64,000 nucleotides of DNA from Nitratidesulfovibrio termitidis HI1 (GCF_000504305.1 NZ_KI632512.1:3598404-3662403); one strand, 5' to 3'. Counted from the stretch's first letter, positions 54,980 to 64,000 are shown. Notes: generated by a model from the sequence alone, not told the origin. Numbers and translations are program-made.

Positions 54980-56824
54980 CTACGCGATCCCCCGCACCAG
55001 CCAATCAATCGACCTCCCCGTTCTTAATCCCGCATCTATGAGCCAGTCCGGCGGGATGCGTCCGTTCTTGCGCGCGTTGGAGATGGACGCCGCGGACACG
55101 TTCAGGAACCCCGCCAGTTCGCGGTCGGTGCGCGCGCCCGCCGCCTCCTTCAGGCGTTCCAGCACCATGGGGGCCTGCCGCAGTCCCACCTCTCCCGAAA
55201 CGTCGCGCGCCACCACGTATACGCGCGGTTCGCCGTAGATGGTGTCGTTGTACACCAGCCGCGAGTGCACCGTGGAATAGCTGCCCGACAGGTTGCGGAT
55301 GCGGCATTCGAAGTGCTGCTCGCGGTGCTCCCGCATGGCCCGCAGCAGGGCCTGGCGTACGGCGGGCAGGTCATCCGCGTGCAGCAGGTCCAGCACCGGC
55401 CCCATGTCCAGGGTATAGGCGTCGTACGGCTCTTGCCGCCCAAAGATGGCCGGGGTCAGCGTCTGGCGTGACCGTCGCAATATCCGCCCCTGATCGTCGG
55501 TCACCACCACCACGTCGCCCTGGTGGGCGTGCAGTTGCTCGATGAAGGCGTTTTCCTGCACCACCTTGGCGGAAATGTCCTGCGCAATGCCCAAAAGGCC
55601 GATGACCTCCTGACGGTTGTCGTCGAAGATGGGCCGCCGGATCACCCGGTACCACACCGCCGGGTCCAGCAGATGCGGCACCGCAGGGTGTTCCAGTTCC
55701 TGCTTTTCCTCGAACACCTTCAGGGCGGCCTCTACGGGGTAGCGGGCCAGTTCCGGCGGCAGGAACTCGTATTCGGTGCGGCCCATCACCTCGTCGCGCG
55801 TGCGGCCATAGGCAGCAAGGTACGCGTCGTTGACGGCCACGATGCGCAGGTCGCGCCCGCATACCCAGGCCAGGCCCGGCAGGGCGTCCACCACGCGCGA
55901 AAAATCGCTGGCCAGCTTGGACGAAAAGGCAAACGGGCGCTCCTGAAAGTAGCCGCTGTAGGCCACCATGCGGCCCGCAGCATCGCGTATGGATTCCGCC
56001 GTGTACCACAGGGTCAGGGGCGATCCGTCCTTGCGGCGCAGGGTAACCTCGCCGTTTTCCACTTCCGCCCGCTTGATGAGTTGGCTGACGATGCGCTTGC
56101 GCGCCGTGGAGGTGAAGTAGAACTCCCGCGCGGACCGGCCCACCAGTTCGTCGCGCGTGTAGCCGCAGATGGCGCACAGCGCCGGGCTGACTGCCTGGAT
56201 CACCCCGCTCGGCAGGATGGTGAACCCCATTTCCTGCCCCCCCTCGGTGGTGCGCAGCCTGCCCCAGGCCAGATAGAGGGTGCGGAGCCGGGGAGCGGGG
56301 GTATTACCGCCTCCGCGGTCGTCCGCATTGTCGCCCGCCTCCGCAGGCATGCCCGTTCTTGCGCCCTTCCCCTCGTGCGCGTTCCCTTCGCCATCCGTGC
56401 CCGCTACGGGCACCGCCACACAGGTCCAGCTTATCTGTCGGATGCCCGCGCCGTCGGGCAGGGTGATGCGGGTGCGGCTTTCGCGCACCGGCACGCCGTC
56501 TTCGGGCACGGGGGGCACCTCTTCCTGCAGCCAGCCATGGGCAGGGGACGGGCCGCCAGGTGCGGGCATGTCCTTGGGGGCAGTCGGCGCTTCGGGGCTG
56601 GGCCCCACGTCCATTCCCGCACCGCGCGACAACCGGGCGAGCTTGTTGGCGTACAGCACGCCGCCATCGCCATCCAGCAGCAGGGCGGGAGTGTCCATGG
56701 CATCCAGCCGGGGAGCATAGAATGCGGCGAGGTCGGTGCTGGTCATGTGTTCGTCCCCGGTCATGGGTTCGTCTTTGGCCATGGGTTCGTCCCTGGCCAT
56801 GGGTTCACCACGGTTGAATGGCAC
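54980..56824 (-). CDS. Multi-PAS one-component regulator with C-terminal CI-type HTH
   Basis: 614 residues at most. Three or four PAS domains are visible: an early degenerate one (about 35-210), FTILPSGVIQAVSPALCAIC (about 215-310), VVDALPGLAWVCGRDLRIVA (about 320-430), VVVVTDDQGRILRRSRQTL (about 440-545). The last 60 residues are a helix-turn-helix of the phage-CI type (LERLKEAAGARTDRELAGFL, then SASISNARKNGR-like), close to the N-terminal domain of the S24 regulator at 8887. It has no kinase or S24 domain. So a cytoplasmic sensor that binds DNA directly. The start is uncertain: five in-frame ATGs lie in an 18-bp repeat (56746-56824); 56746 has GGGGA upstream. Confidence 0.8.
   Translation of the reverse strand: MPFNRGEPMARDEPMAKDEPMTGDEHMTSTDLAAFYAPRLDAMDTPALLLDGDGGVLYANKLARLSRGAGMDVGPSPEAPTAPKDMPAPGGPSPAHGWLQEEVPPVPEDGVPVRESRTRITLPDGAGIRQISWTCVAVPVAGTDGEGNAHEGKGARTGMPAEAGDNADDRGGGNTPAPRLRTLYLAWGRLRTTEGGQEMGFTILPSGVIQAVSPALCAICGYTRDELVGRSAREFYFTSTARKRIVSQLIKRAEVENGEVTLRRKDGSPLTLWYTAESIRDAAGRMVAYSGYFQERPFAFSSKLASDFSRVVDALPGLAWVCGRDLRIVAVNDAYLAAYGRTRDEVMGRTEYEFLPPELARYPVEAALKVFEEKQELEHPAVPHLLDPAVWYRVIRRPIFDDNRQEVIGLLGIAQDISAKVVQENAFIEQLHAHQGDVVVVTDDQGRILRRSRQTLTPAIFGRQEPYDAYTLDMGPVLDLLHADDLPAVRQALLRAMREHREQHFECRIRNLSGSYSTVHSRLVYNDTIYGEPRVYVVARDVSGEVGLRQAPMVLERLKEAAGARTDRELAGFLNVSAASISNARKNGRIPPDWLIDAGLRTGRSIDWLVRGIA
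56746..56812. repeat. 18-bp repeat that multiplies start codons
   Basis: Units like CATGGGTTCGTCYYTGGC recur four times with period 18 (ATGs on the minus strand at 56800, 56782, 56764 and 56746). Each unit carries an ATG and, before it, a purine-rich GGGGACGAAC- or AGGGACGAAC-like stretch. Confidence 0.85.
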
Positions 56825-56951
56825 GGCATGGCATTCATGGAATATGAATAAAAAACATTTCGATGTTCATTGACGCTGTATTCCTGCCTGCTACACTCCC
56901 GACGTCCTGTCAACATTCGGCGGGCATATTCTGCAAGTACGGGAAGTTGTC

Positions 56952-58190
56952 ATGCGTAAACCGTTGTTCCTGCTGTGTCTGGTCCTTGTTCCGCTGCTGC
57001 TGCCGCTGCACGCGCACGCCTCCGGCTATGCCGTCTACGAATGGAGTGCCCGCGGCACCGCGCTGGGCGGGGCCATGGTGGCCCGCGATGCCGATCCCTC
57101 GTCCGTGGCCTACAACCCTGCCAATATCACCGACCTGCCGGGGGCGCAGGTGCAGGTGGGCGCCACGGCCATCAAGCCCAGCGCCACCATGGACTTCAAG
57201 AGCCCGGCCGTGCAGGACCGCGAATTTTCCGACGCCATCTGGGGGCTGCCCACCGCCTATTACACCCAACAGTTGAACGACCACTACTGGTTCGGGTTCG
57301 GCGTCTTTTCGCGCGTGGGGTTGGGCACCGACTACAGCGGCGGCGACAGCTGGGCCGGACGCTACAACTGCTCGTACGCGGGCATCCAGTCGCTTACCTT
57401 CAACCCCAACCTGGCCATGAAGTTTTCCGACCAGTTCTCCCTGGCCGTGGGGGTGGAGGCCACCTATCTGCGCTTCATGTACAAGTCCACCTTGCAGCCG
57501 CCGGTGAACGTGGAGCAGGACATCGACGCCGACGGTTGGGCCTACGGCCTCAACGCCGGGGCACGCTACAAGCCGTACGACTGGTTGGCCTTCGGCCTGG
57601 CCTGGCGCAGCCAGATCGACCTGAAGGTGAATGGCGACGTGGACTTTTCGCAGAAGGGGGCGGTTCCCGCGCCCGCCAGCGGGGACATTTCCGGCACGGA
57701 ACCCCTGCCCGAGTCGATCACCTTCGGCGTGATGGTCAAGCCGATGGACCGCCTGAGCCTTGAGGCCGACGTGGTATGGACCCGCTGGAGCGCCTACGAA
57801 TCCCTGACCATGAATTACGATCCGCCGCTGATGGGCGCGTACCCCACGGTCAGCAAGAAGAAGGACTGGAACGATACCTGGCGCTTCCAGTTTGGCGCGG
57901 AATACGCCCTGACCGACAGCGTGGACCTGCGCGCGGGCTACGTCTACGACCAGAGCCCCGTCAACGGTTCCTACGAGGACTTCGCCGTGCCCTGCTCCGA
58001 CCGGCAGATCGTCACCGTGGGCGCCGGGTGGAAGGTGGACCAGAACTGGGTGGTGGACGTGTTTTACGGCTACCTGTGGATGACCGACCGCCACTACGAC
58101 GCCCGCCCGGCAGACTACATCTACGACGAAGTGGAACGCGAGGATGCGCACGCCCACATGGCGGGGCTCAGCGTCACCTACAAGTTCTAG
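56952..58190 (+). CDS. FadL/OmpP1 family outer-membrane protein
   Basis: 412 residues with a signal peptide (LFLLCLVLVPLLLPLHAHA, cut before SGYAV). The FadL family start is clear: GYAVYEWSARGTALGGAMVA, followed by VAYNPANITDLPG. The rest is alternating beta strands and ends in YKF, a typical outer-membrane C-terminal Phe. FadL proteins take up hydrophobic compounds such as long-chain fatty acids or aromatics. It probably stands alone; a terminator lies at 58258. Confidence 0.92.
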   Translation: MRKPLFLLCLVLVPLLLPLHAHASGYAVYEWSARGTALGGAMVARDADPSSVAYNPANITDLPGAQVQVGATAIKPSATMDFKSPAVQDREFSDAIWGLPTAYYTQQLNDHYWFGFGVFSRVGLGTDYSGGDSWAGRYNCSYAGIQSLTFNPNLAMKFSDQFSLAVGVEATYLRFMYKSTLQPPVNVEQDIDADGWAYGLNAGARYKPYDWLAFGLAWRSQIDLKVNGDVDFSQKGAVPAPASGDISGTEPLPESITFGVMVKPMDRLSLEADVVWTRWSAYESLTMNYDPPLMGAYPTVSKKKDWNDTWRFQFGAEYALTDSVDLRAGYVYDQSPVNGSYEDFAVPCSDRQIVTVGAGWKVDQNWVVDVFYGYLWMTDRHYDARPADYIYDEVEREDAHAHMAGLSVTYKF

Positions 58191-58257
58191 CCGCCAAATC
58201 AGTTCCGGAGGTTGCTCCGGCTTCTCACGAATCCGCGAACAGCTTCTGGTTCTCCCC

Positions 58258-58292
58258 AGCCGCCCGCCGTTCCCTCCGGCGGGCGGTTTCAG
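58258..58292 (+). terminator. Terminator after the FadL gene
   Basis: A GC-rich stem CCGCCCGCCG/CGGCGGGCGG with a short loop, then TTTCAGTTT. It overlaps the end of the converging nitroreductase gene and may stop transcription from both sides. Confidence 0.75.
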
Positions 58293-59053
58293 TTTCCGGG
58301 CCAGCCCACGGTCTGGCTGATGACGATGCGCCGGTCGGCGGACAGGCGCAACGCCGTGTGCAGGGCGGCCTCGTCGTAGCTGGCGCGCACCACGTTGCCG
58401 AGCCCGGCGGACGCGCAGAACAACCCTGCTCCCTGATACATGGAACCCGCGTGCATGGCCGCGTACATCGGATCTTCGGACGCGGGGGCGGTGTAGACGA
58501 GGGAGAGCGGGGCCGTGGCCACGAACGACTGGCGGGCCAGCAGGGGGCGCAGGTCGCCTTCGGCGGCGGGGTCCAGGGCGTGCGCAACGCCGTCATAGCG
58601 CCAGGCCCCGTCGGCGCGCACCACATACACCTCCATGCCCTGGCGGTTTTGGGCCGTGGGCACGGTGCGGCGCCCGTCAGGGCGGTTGACGCCCCACGCG
58701 GCCCACAACAGGTTGCCCAGCACCTGGTCGGGGATGGCGTCATCTCGGAAGGACCGGGTGGAGGCGCGCGCCGCCAGAGCCTGCATCAGCGGCTTGTTCC
58801 CCGTCCCGCCCGCCGCGCCGGAGATGTCCGGCGGCGGCAGGGGCACGGCACCCCGTGCGGCGCGGGCTTCTCCGGTATGCAGTGGGCGCAGGGCGCGCCG
58901 TGCCAAACTCCCCAGTCCTTCGCCAGTCTCTCCGGCAGATCGCCCGGCCGGGCCGGGCAAACCGGTCACGGCCAGCGTGCCGCCCAGCAGGGTCAGGGCA
59001 GCCAGCAGGGCGCGCCGCGTCATGCGGACGCCCGAGGTGATCATGTGGGGCAT
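58289..59053 (-). CDS. Exported nitroreductase-family (SagB-like) protein
   Basis: 254 residues. An N-terminal twin-arginine-like signal (MTRRALLAALTLLGG) suggests export, unusual for a flavoenzyme of this family and typical of a Tat substrate that folds with FMN inside the cell. The nitroreductase fold shows ARASTRSFRDDAIPDQVLGN (FMN-binding Arg-Ser), LLWAAWGVNRPDGRRTVP, HAGSMYQGAGLFCASAGLGN, VGWPG at the end. SagB-like oxidoreductases act on varied substrates; the substrate is unknown. GGAGG 7 bases before the ATG. Confidence 0.85.
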   Translation of the reverse strand: MPHMITSGVRMTRRALLAALTLLGGTLAVTGLPGPAGRSAGETGEGLGSLARRALRPLHTGEARAARGAVPLPPPDISGAAGGTGNKPLMQALAARASTRSFRDDAIPDQVLGNLLWAAWGVNRPDGRRTVPTAQNRQGMEVYVVRADGAWRYDGVAHALDPAAEGDLRPLLARQSFVATAPLSLVYTAPASEDPMYAAMHAGSMYQGAGLFCASAGLGNVVRASYDEAALHTALRLSADRRIVISQTVGWPGN

Positions 59054-59466
59054 GGTGAACCTCCGTGCGTGTCTCGCGGCGGAGCCGGGACGTGGTCTTC
59101 CGCCATTGATGCAGGGTCGCGCGATGTGTCGTCTCCGTCAAGCAGAGGCGCCGGGCCGTCACCCGAGCCAGTGCCTCAAGGTGCGCATCCTGACGGGAAT
59201 CGGACAGGGCAAGGGCGACAGTTGGTGGGCTTCTGCCTGCGGACATGCCCTTCGCCTTTTGCCGCATCCGCTTGCGGCGCTACGTGTGCGTACTGAATGC
59301 TGCCAAGAATCTAATATCGAATAACTACGCTTGTTGCGAGTATGCGAACCGGAAATGTTTCCTCCGCATCCGGGACATGCTTGCGGATGAGCAGGGCGCG
59401 CAATGTGTCCATGTGGACACGATGGACAGGAAACGCATCGCGTGTGTTGTGCAAGGAGAACCGGTC
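59054..59466. other. 413-bp divergent intergenic region (nitroreductase / chemoreceptor)
   Basis: Carries the leaders of two divergent genes. Short inverted repeats lie at 59351-59362 (GGAAA TG TTTCC) and 59405-59420 (GTGTCC ATGT GGACAC), the latter 47 bp before the chemoreceptor start. The stretch around 59310-59345 is AT-rich and may hold a promoter; I could not pick a firm -35/-10 pair. Confidence 0.35.
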
Positions 59467-61212
59467 ATGAAACTGTCTTTAAAACTTACGGTGACATTCG
59501 GTGCGCTTCTCGCGCTGATGTTGGGCCTTGGTTTATACGGGAATTACATGTTTGCAGGCATTGTGGGGCAAACGGGCGAGCTGACGGGAAACTGGTTGCC
59601 AAGCCTCAATCAGGTGAGTGACATCCGTGCGTCGATGAATGCCGTGCGCCGTGCGGAATTGCAGCATGTCCTGTCCGAGGAAAAATCGGATATGGATGAG
59701 GAGGAACGCAATCTTGAAAAGGCGCGGACGGAGACGCTGGAGTTCGTGCGCGGTTACGAACGACTTATTGCAAGTGAAGGCGAGCGCCGCCTCTACGAAC
59801 AGCTGAAGACGCAGGTGAACACGTATTTCGCGGTACTGCCGGAACTCATTCCCCTTTCCCGCGCCATGAAAACGGCAGAGGCGCGTGATCTCTCGACGCA
59901 CAAGGGGCGGCCCGCGTTTCGCGGGGCGTTGCAGACCCTGTTGGCCCTGGTGGACATGAACAACAAGGGCGCTGCAGAGGCGGGCTCGTTGACGGAGAAG
60001 ACCGCGTCCACCGCCCGCACCGTGAATCTCGCGCTGGTGCTGGTTTCGCTGGCGGGTGGCATTGCCGCCACGTTGTACATCATCCGCTCCACGCTGGCCC
60101 AACTGGGCGAAGACCCCGGCTATCTGTACGAAGTTTCGCGCGAGATAGCCGCTGGCAACCTTGCGGTGAACTTCCGCACCAGCCGGCACAAGGGCGTGTA
60201 TGACGCCATGCAACAGATGGTAGGCACGCTGAAGTCCAAGATCGCCGAGGCAGAGGACAAGAGCCGCCAGGCCGGGGTCAAGGAGCAGGAGGCCCTGACC
60301 GCCATGCGCGAGGCCGACGAGGCCCGCCGCCAGGCCGAAAGCGCCAAGCGCGACGGTATGTTGCAGGCCGCGCAAAAGCTGGAAAGCGTGGTGGAGGTGG
60401 TGTCTTCAGCGTCGGAGGAACTGTCCGCCCAGATCGAGCAGTCCGACAAGGGCACGGAAGAGCAGGCGCGCCGGGTGGCGGAAACCGCCACGGCCATGGA
60501 AGAGATGAACGCCAGCGTGCTTGAGGTGGCTCGCAACGCGGGCGGCGCCGCCGACGTCTCGGAAAACGCGCGCCGCATGGCCGACGAGGGCTCGACCATC
60601 GTCGGCAAGGTGGTGGACGGCATCGGGCAGGTGCAGCAGCAGTCGCTGGCGCTGAAGCGCGATATGGAAGAACTGGGGCGGCAGGCGGAATCCATCGGCC
60701 AGATCATGAACGTGATCAGCGACATCGCCGACCAGACCAACCTGCTGGCGCTGAACGCCGCCATCGAGGCGGCACGCGCGGGCGATGCCGGGCGCGGCTT
60801 TGCCGTGGTGGCAGACGAGGTGCGCAAACTGGCGGAAAAGACCATGCACGCCACCCAGGAGGTGGGCGCGGCGGTGCGGGGCATCCAGCAGGGCACACGC
60901 ACCAACATGGAGCACGTGGACCGTTCCGTGGGCACCATCGAGGAAGCCACCAACCTTGCCCGTCGCTCGGGCGAATCGCTGCGCGAGATCGTGCGCTTCG
61001 TCGATGCGGCTGCCGATCAGGTGCGCGGCATCGCCACTGCCTCGGAGCAGCAGTCCGCCGCCAGCGAGGAAATCAATCGCGCCGTGGAGCAGGTAAGCGC
61101 CATTTCCACGGAAACGGCCCAGGCCATGCGCGAGGCGGCAACCGCCGTGAACGAACTGGCCAACCAGTCGCAGGTGCTCAAGCGCCTGGTGGAGGAATTG
61201 AAGCAAAGCTGA
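59467..61212 (+). CDS. Methyl-accepting chemotaxis protein
   Basis: 581 residues. One membrane helix (about 7-28), a periplasmic helical sensor domain of the 4HB type (about 30-180), a second helix (about 183-203), a HAMP-like linker, then the coiled signalling domain with the hairpin tip [21 protein letters not shown] and the flanking [14 protein letters not shown]. No C-terminal pentapeptide for the methylation enzymes is seen. AAGGAG 9 bases before the ATG. The ligand is unknown. Confidence 0.93.
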   Translation: MKLSLKLTVTFGALLALMLGLGLYGNYMFAGIVGQTGELTGNWLPSLNQVSDIRASMNAVRRAELQHVLSEEKSDMDEEERNLEKARTETLEFVRGYERLIASEGERRLYEQLKTQVNTYFAVLPELIPLSRAMKTAEARDLSTHKGRPAFRGALQTLLALVDMNNKGAAEAGSLTEKTASTARTVNLALVLVSLAGGIAATLYIIRSTLAQLGEDPGYLYEVSREIAAGNLAVNFRTSRHKGVYDAMQQMVGTLKSKIAEAEDKSRQAGVKEQEALTAMREADEARRQAESAKRDGMLQAAQKLESVVEVVSSASEELSAQIEQSDKGTEEQARRVAETATAMEEMNASVLEVARNAGGAADVSENARRMADEGSTIVGKVVDGIGQVQQQSLALKRDMEELGRQAESIGQIMNVISDIADQTNLLALNAAIEAARAGDAGRGFAVVADEVRKLAEKTMHATQEVGAAVRGIQQGTRTNMEHVDRSVGTIEEATNLARRSGESLREIVRFVDAAADQVRGIATASEQQSAASEEINRAVEQVSAISTETAQAMREAATAVNELANQSQVLKRLVEELKQS

Positions 61213-61245
61213 CCGTCGCACGCCGTCGCACGCTGGCACTTTGCC

Positions 61246-61284
61246 GCGCGCGGTCCGCCCCATGGGTGTGCCGCGCGCTTTTTT
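61246..61284 (+). terminator. Terminator after the chemoreceptor gene
   Basis: Stem GCGCGCGG (61246-61253)/CCGCGCGC (61271-61278), then six Ts. Confidence 0.9.
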
Positions 61285-61333
61285 GTCTGGTGTTGATGTT
61301 GGCGCCATTATAAAGGAAAGCCGTACGGCAATG

Positions 61334-61362
61334 TTGACGTATGGTGACAATTGCCCTACTAC
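61334..61362 (+). promoter_or_regulatory. Candidate sigma-70 promoter for the tetraheme cytochrome gene
   Basis: TTGACG (61334-61339) and TACTAC (61357-61362) with a 17-bp spacer, about 80 bp before the cytochrome start. Confidence 0.5.
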
Positions 61363-61440
61363 GGCCACAATGTTCTGTGCTATTTTTCACAAACGGGCGG
61401 GCTTGCGCAAGAGGGGAACCGCCCGCTTTCGGGGAGATTC

Positions 61441-61911
61441 ATGGTCCGTTTTCGATCGATCAGCGCCTTGTGTTGCGTGGCCGCCCTTGCGGGGGTGATG
61501 GCGGCTGCGACGGCTTCGCCTGTCCGGGCGGCCTCGCCCTATGCGGGCAGCGCCGCATGTCAGCCCTGCCATGCCGGGGAATACGAGAAGTTCCAGAAAC
61601 ATTCCAAGAAGGCCAGGTCGTGGAAGAGTGTGGCCACCATGGCCCCCAAGCTGACGCCGGATGAGTTGCGCGGCTGCTATGAATGCCACGTGACCGGGTA
61701 TGGCAAGGGCGGTTTCGTGGACTATGCCACCACCCCGCAGTTTGCCGACGTGGGCTGCGAAACCTGCCACGGACCGGGCGCGGCCCACGTCGACGCGGGC
61801 GACCCATCACTTATCGGCAAGCCCACCATGGCCACCTGCGAAGGCTGCCACAACGCAAGCCGGGTGCGTTCGTTCGGTTTCAAGCCGTTGTTGCACAGCG
61901 GCGCGCACTAG
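61441..61911 (+). CDS. Tetraheme cytochrome c, periplasmic
   Basis: 156 residues with a signal peptide (about 1-30, ALCCVAALAGVMAAATASPV). Four CxxCH motifs: CQPCH, CYECH, CETCH, CEGCH. The spacing (YAGSAACQPCHAGEYEKFQK, then CYECHVTGYG, then CETCHGPGAAHV) resembles cytochrome c554/NapC-like multiheme proteins, not the compact cytochrome c3. GGGGAG 6 bases before the ATG. Its TAG stop sits exactly at the border of the 246-bp element that follows; without the element the stop would lie 4 bases before the ribosome site of the downstream heme chemoreceptor gene, so the two were probably an operon. Confidence 0.9.
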   Translation: MVRFRSISALCCVAALAGVMAAATASPVRAASPYAGSAACQPCHAGEYEKFQKHSKKARSWKSVATMAPKLTPDELRGCYECHVTGYGKGGFVDYATTPQFADVGCETCHGPGAAHVDAGDPSLIGKPTMATCEGCHNASRVRSFGFKPLLHSGAH

Positions 61912-62156
61912 GGGCCGTTTCTAACTTATCCTTTCGTCCGTTGGCGTCGTTAAACTTCGCCTGCCATGGCGTTGCTGTCCTTATCCGTAAGGTTCGCTTC
62001 GCTCGCCTAACGGCTAAGGCTCGGTCGAATACGATAAGGGCGCGCTGCGGTCGCCATCCGTAATGCTCGAAGACTCGCATAACGGCTGCCGCACTCCCTC
62101 ATGGCAGGCTCGTTTTCCTTGCCAACGAACGAAAATCTTGCGTTATAAACAGCCCC
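61911..62156. mobile_element. 246-bp MITE-like element with terminal inverted repeats
   Basis: Left end GGGGCCGTTTCTAAC and the complement of the right end, GGGGCTGTTTATAAC, match at 13 of 15 positions. Both ends are flanked by TA (61909-61910 and 62157-62158), a likely target duplication. Beyond the ends, the left half (TTTCGTCCGTTGGC, then CGCCTGCCATG) is mirrored in the right half (TTTCGTTCGTTGGC, then GAGCCTGCCATG on the other strand), so the whole element can fold back. It has no open frame for a transposase. The ends and the TA suggest a non-autonomous derivative of an IS5/IS630-type element; the family is not certain. Confidence 0.8.
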
Positions 62157-62167
62157 TAGGAGGCACC

Positions 62168-64000
62168 ATGGGGGGAACTCTCGCGCGTTCGCTCAGCCTG
62201 CGCACCTCGCTTCTGGTGACGGTCATCGCCGTCAGCGTGTTCGCGGTCATCATCGGCACCGGGGCGTGGCGCCAGCGCCACGCGGCCCTGGAGGAGCTTG
62301 AAACCGTGGTCCGCCGCGAGTCGGGCATGATCAAGACGGCCATCGACCGCCCCATGCTGCTCGGCAACGACGCGGGCACCCGCGCCGAATTCGCCGAACT
62401 GGCCCGCCATTACGCGGATACCACCGTGCACCTGGCCAGCTTCAACGGCAACATCACCTATTCCACCCGGCCAGAGGCGGAACGGCGCGACCTTTCCGAG
62501 GTGCTGACCGACCCCGGCCTGCGCGACCTGACCGGCCGCGCCCGGCGCGAAGCGCTGGAAGCGTCGCTGCTTCTGGAGCGGGACGGCAGGTCGGTGTTCG
62601 CGCATGTCGTGGGCATCCGCAACGAACCGTCATGCCATCACTGCCATGGCGCTTCGCAACCATTGCTGGGGCAACTGGTGGTGATGCAGGACGTCACGCC
62701 CATTCTGGCCGGGGTGAACGGGCGCATCCTGGAAAGCGCGGGCATCTCGGCAGCGGGGCTGGTGGCCCTGCTGGCCGGGGTCATCCTGTTCATCCGGCGG
62801 GCCATCGTGGCCCGGGTGCAGCGCCTTGCCGACGCCAGCACGGCCATTGCCGGGGGCGACCTGAACGCCGACCTTGCCGTGGGCGGCCATGACGAACTGG
62901 CGCGCCTGGCCGCCAACCTGCACGGCATGGTGGGCGGTCTGAAGAAGGAACTGGGCTTTTCCAAGGGCATCCTGAGCGGCATGACCCTGCCCTTTCTGGT
63001 GGCGGGCACGGATGGCCGCGTCAGCTACTGCAACGCGGCCCTGTTGCGCATGCTGGGGCTGGACGGCACGCCGGAAGCCCAGGCTGGCAAGACCGTGGGC
63101 GACCTGATGTTCGGCGAACCGCAGCGCGACACCGTGACCGACCGCGTGCTGCGCGAACGCAGCGCGCACACCGGCCAGCGCGTCGACCTGGACAGCCGCA
63201 AGGGCGGGCAGGTGCACGTGGTGGTGGATTCGGCGCCGTTGCTGGATCTGGACGGCAACCTCATCGGCGCCTTCAGCGTGTACACCGACATTACCGAAAT
63301 GCAGCGCCAGCAGGCCCGCATAGAAGAACAGCACGCCCGCATCGCCCGCGCGGCGGAGGCGGCGCGGCAGGTTTCCGCGCGGGTGTCCTCCGCGTCGGGC
63401 GAATTGTCGGAGCAGGTGGAAGAGGCCAGCAGCGGTGCGGACGAGCAGCGCGGGCTGGCCGTGGAAAGCGCCTCTGCCATGGAGCAGATGAACGCCTCCG
63501 TCATGGAGGTGGCCAGCAATGCCGGTTCCGCCGCCGATCTGGCTGGTTCCGCCCACGAGCAGGCCCGGCAGGGCTCGGCCGTGGTGGAAGAGGCCGTGGC
63601 GTGCATCAATCGTGTGGCCGAGCAGGCCCGCGTGCTGGAACACGACATGGGCGAGCTGGGCATCCAGGCCGAGGGGGTAGGGCGCATCATCGGCGTCATC
63701 GAGGACATCGCGGACCAGACCAACCTGCTGGCGCTGAACGCGGCCATCGAGGCGGCGCGTGCCGGTGACGCCGGGCGCGGTTTTGCCGTGGTGGCCGACG
63801 AGGTGCGCAAGCTGGCCGAAAAGACCATGCAGGCCACGCGAGAGGTGGTGGGCTTTGTGGAGGCCATCCGCGCCGGCGTTGGCCGCAGCCGTGCCGCCAC
63901 CGACGAGGCCGTGCGGCTGGTGGAGCAGTCCACAGGGCTGGCCGGGCGCAGTGGCGAGGCCTTGCTGGCCATCGTGGGCACCGTGGACCGCACGGCGGAG
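62168..64000 (+). CDS. c-type heme chemoreceptor (DcrA-like), runs off the right edge
   Basis: 611 codons visible, no stop. One membrane helix (about 10-30), a periplasmic domain with a heme motif CHHCH at residues 156-160 ([13 protein letters not shown]), a second helix (about 195-214), HAMP (to about 265), a PAS domain (about 275-385), and a signalling domain with [22 protein letters not shown]. vulgaris DcrA is a chemoreceptor with a periplasmic c-heme that senses oxygen or redox state; this protein has the same layout. GGAGG lies 4 bases before the ATG and just past the element. The tetraheme cytochrome upstream may be its redox partner. Confidence 0.93.
   Translation, partial: MGGTLARSLSLRTSLLVTVIAVSVFAVIIGTGAWRQRHAALEELETVVRRESGMIKTAIDRPMLLGNDAGTRAEFAELARHYADTTVHLASFNGNITYSTRPEAERRDLSEVLTDPGLRDLTGRARREALEASLLLERDGRSVFAHVVGIRNEPSCHHCHGASQPLLGQLVVMQDVTPILAGVNGRILESAGISAAGLVALLAGVILFIRRAIVARVQRLADASTAIAGGDLNADLAVGGHDELARLAANLHGMVGGLKKELGFSKGILSGMTLPFLVAGTDGRVSYCNAALLRMLGLDGTPEAQAGKTVGDLMFGEPQRDTVTDRVLRERSAHTGQRVDLDSRKGGQVHVVVDSAPLLDLDGNLIGAFSVYTDITEMQRQQARIEEQHARIARAAEAARQVSARVSSASGELSEQVEEASSGADEQRGLAVESASAMEQMNASVMEVASNAGSAADLAGSAHEQARQGSAVVEEAVACINRVAEQARVLEHDMGELGIQAEGVGRIIGVIEDIADQTNLLALNAAIEAARAGDAGRGFAVVADEVRKLAEKTMQATREVVGFVEAIRAGVGRSRAATDEAVRLVEQSTGLAGRSGEALLAIVGTVDRTAE

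Overview
The window is high-GC DNA from a sulfate-reducing delta-proteobacterium of the Desulfovibrio/Nitratidesulfovibrio type. The evidence is a complete qrcABCD operon (periplasmic cytochrome to menaquinone reductase), a tetraheme cytochrome c gene, a chemoreceptor with a periplasmic c-heme motif like Desulfovibrio DcrA, and many multidomain PAS/hybrid histidine kinases. No species name can be proved from the sequence alone.

Layout. 1-9.6 kb: housekeeping genes (partial glutamate-synthase-like protein, YjbQ family, nucleoside-recognition membrane protein, PilZ/YcgR-like protein, RNase HI, TPM protein, phosphomannomutase, hflKC, CI-like S24 regulator). 9.8-16.5 kb: signalling block with a hybrid kinase, then an NtrB/NtrC-like pair. 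The regulator is split by an extra G in a G9 tract. It is followed by a consensus sigma-54 promoter and a terminator that delimit an unannotated RNA of about 195 nt with three hairpins, each showing a run of seven to nine Cs in its loop. 16.7-25.5 kb: FMN riboswitch plus ribB, YihY, a lytic transglycosylase and a very large double-core hybrid kinase. 25.6-28.7 kb: polar amino-acid ABC operon without an ATPase. 28.8-33.7 kb: qrc operon with a consensus-type promoter and a Rex-like palindrome. 33.8-37.8 kb: manC, rfbC and another hybrid kinase. 38.0 kb: tRNA-Ser(UGA). 38.4-54.8 kb: a glycan cluster whose middle (about 40.5-49.8 kb) is clearly AT-richer than the rest and carries gene relics and a frameshifted glycosyltransferase, which suggests an acquired and reshuffled island. 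55-64 kb: PAS/HTH regulator, FadL porin, nitroreductase, a chemoreceptor, and a tetraheme cytochrome plus heme-chemoreceptor pair interrupted by a 246-bp MITE-like element.

How parts fit. Phosphomannomutase, ManC, Gmd, Fcl and a GT11 fucosyltransferase give a full route from mannose-6-phosphate to a fucosylated glycan. The NtrB/NtrC-like pair, its shared palindromes (upstream of the kinase gene and about 105-135 bp upstream of the sigma-54 promoter) and the C-loop RNA look like one regulatory circuit. This is the most interesting possibly undescribed system here. A second theme is the many degenerate tandem repeats of period 9 or 18 bp, in intergenic DNA and in protein linkers.
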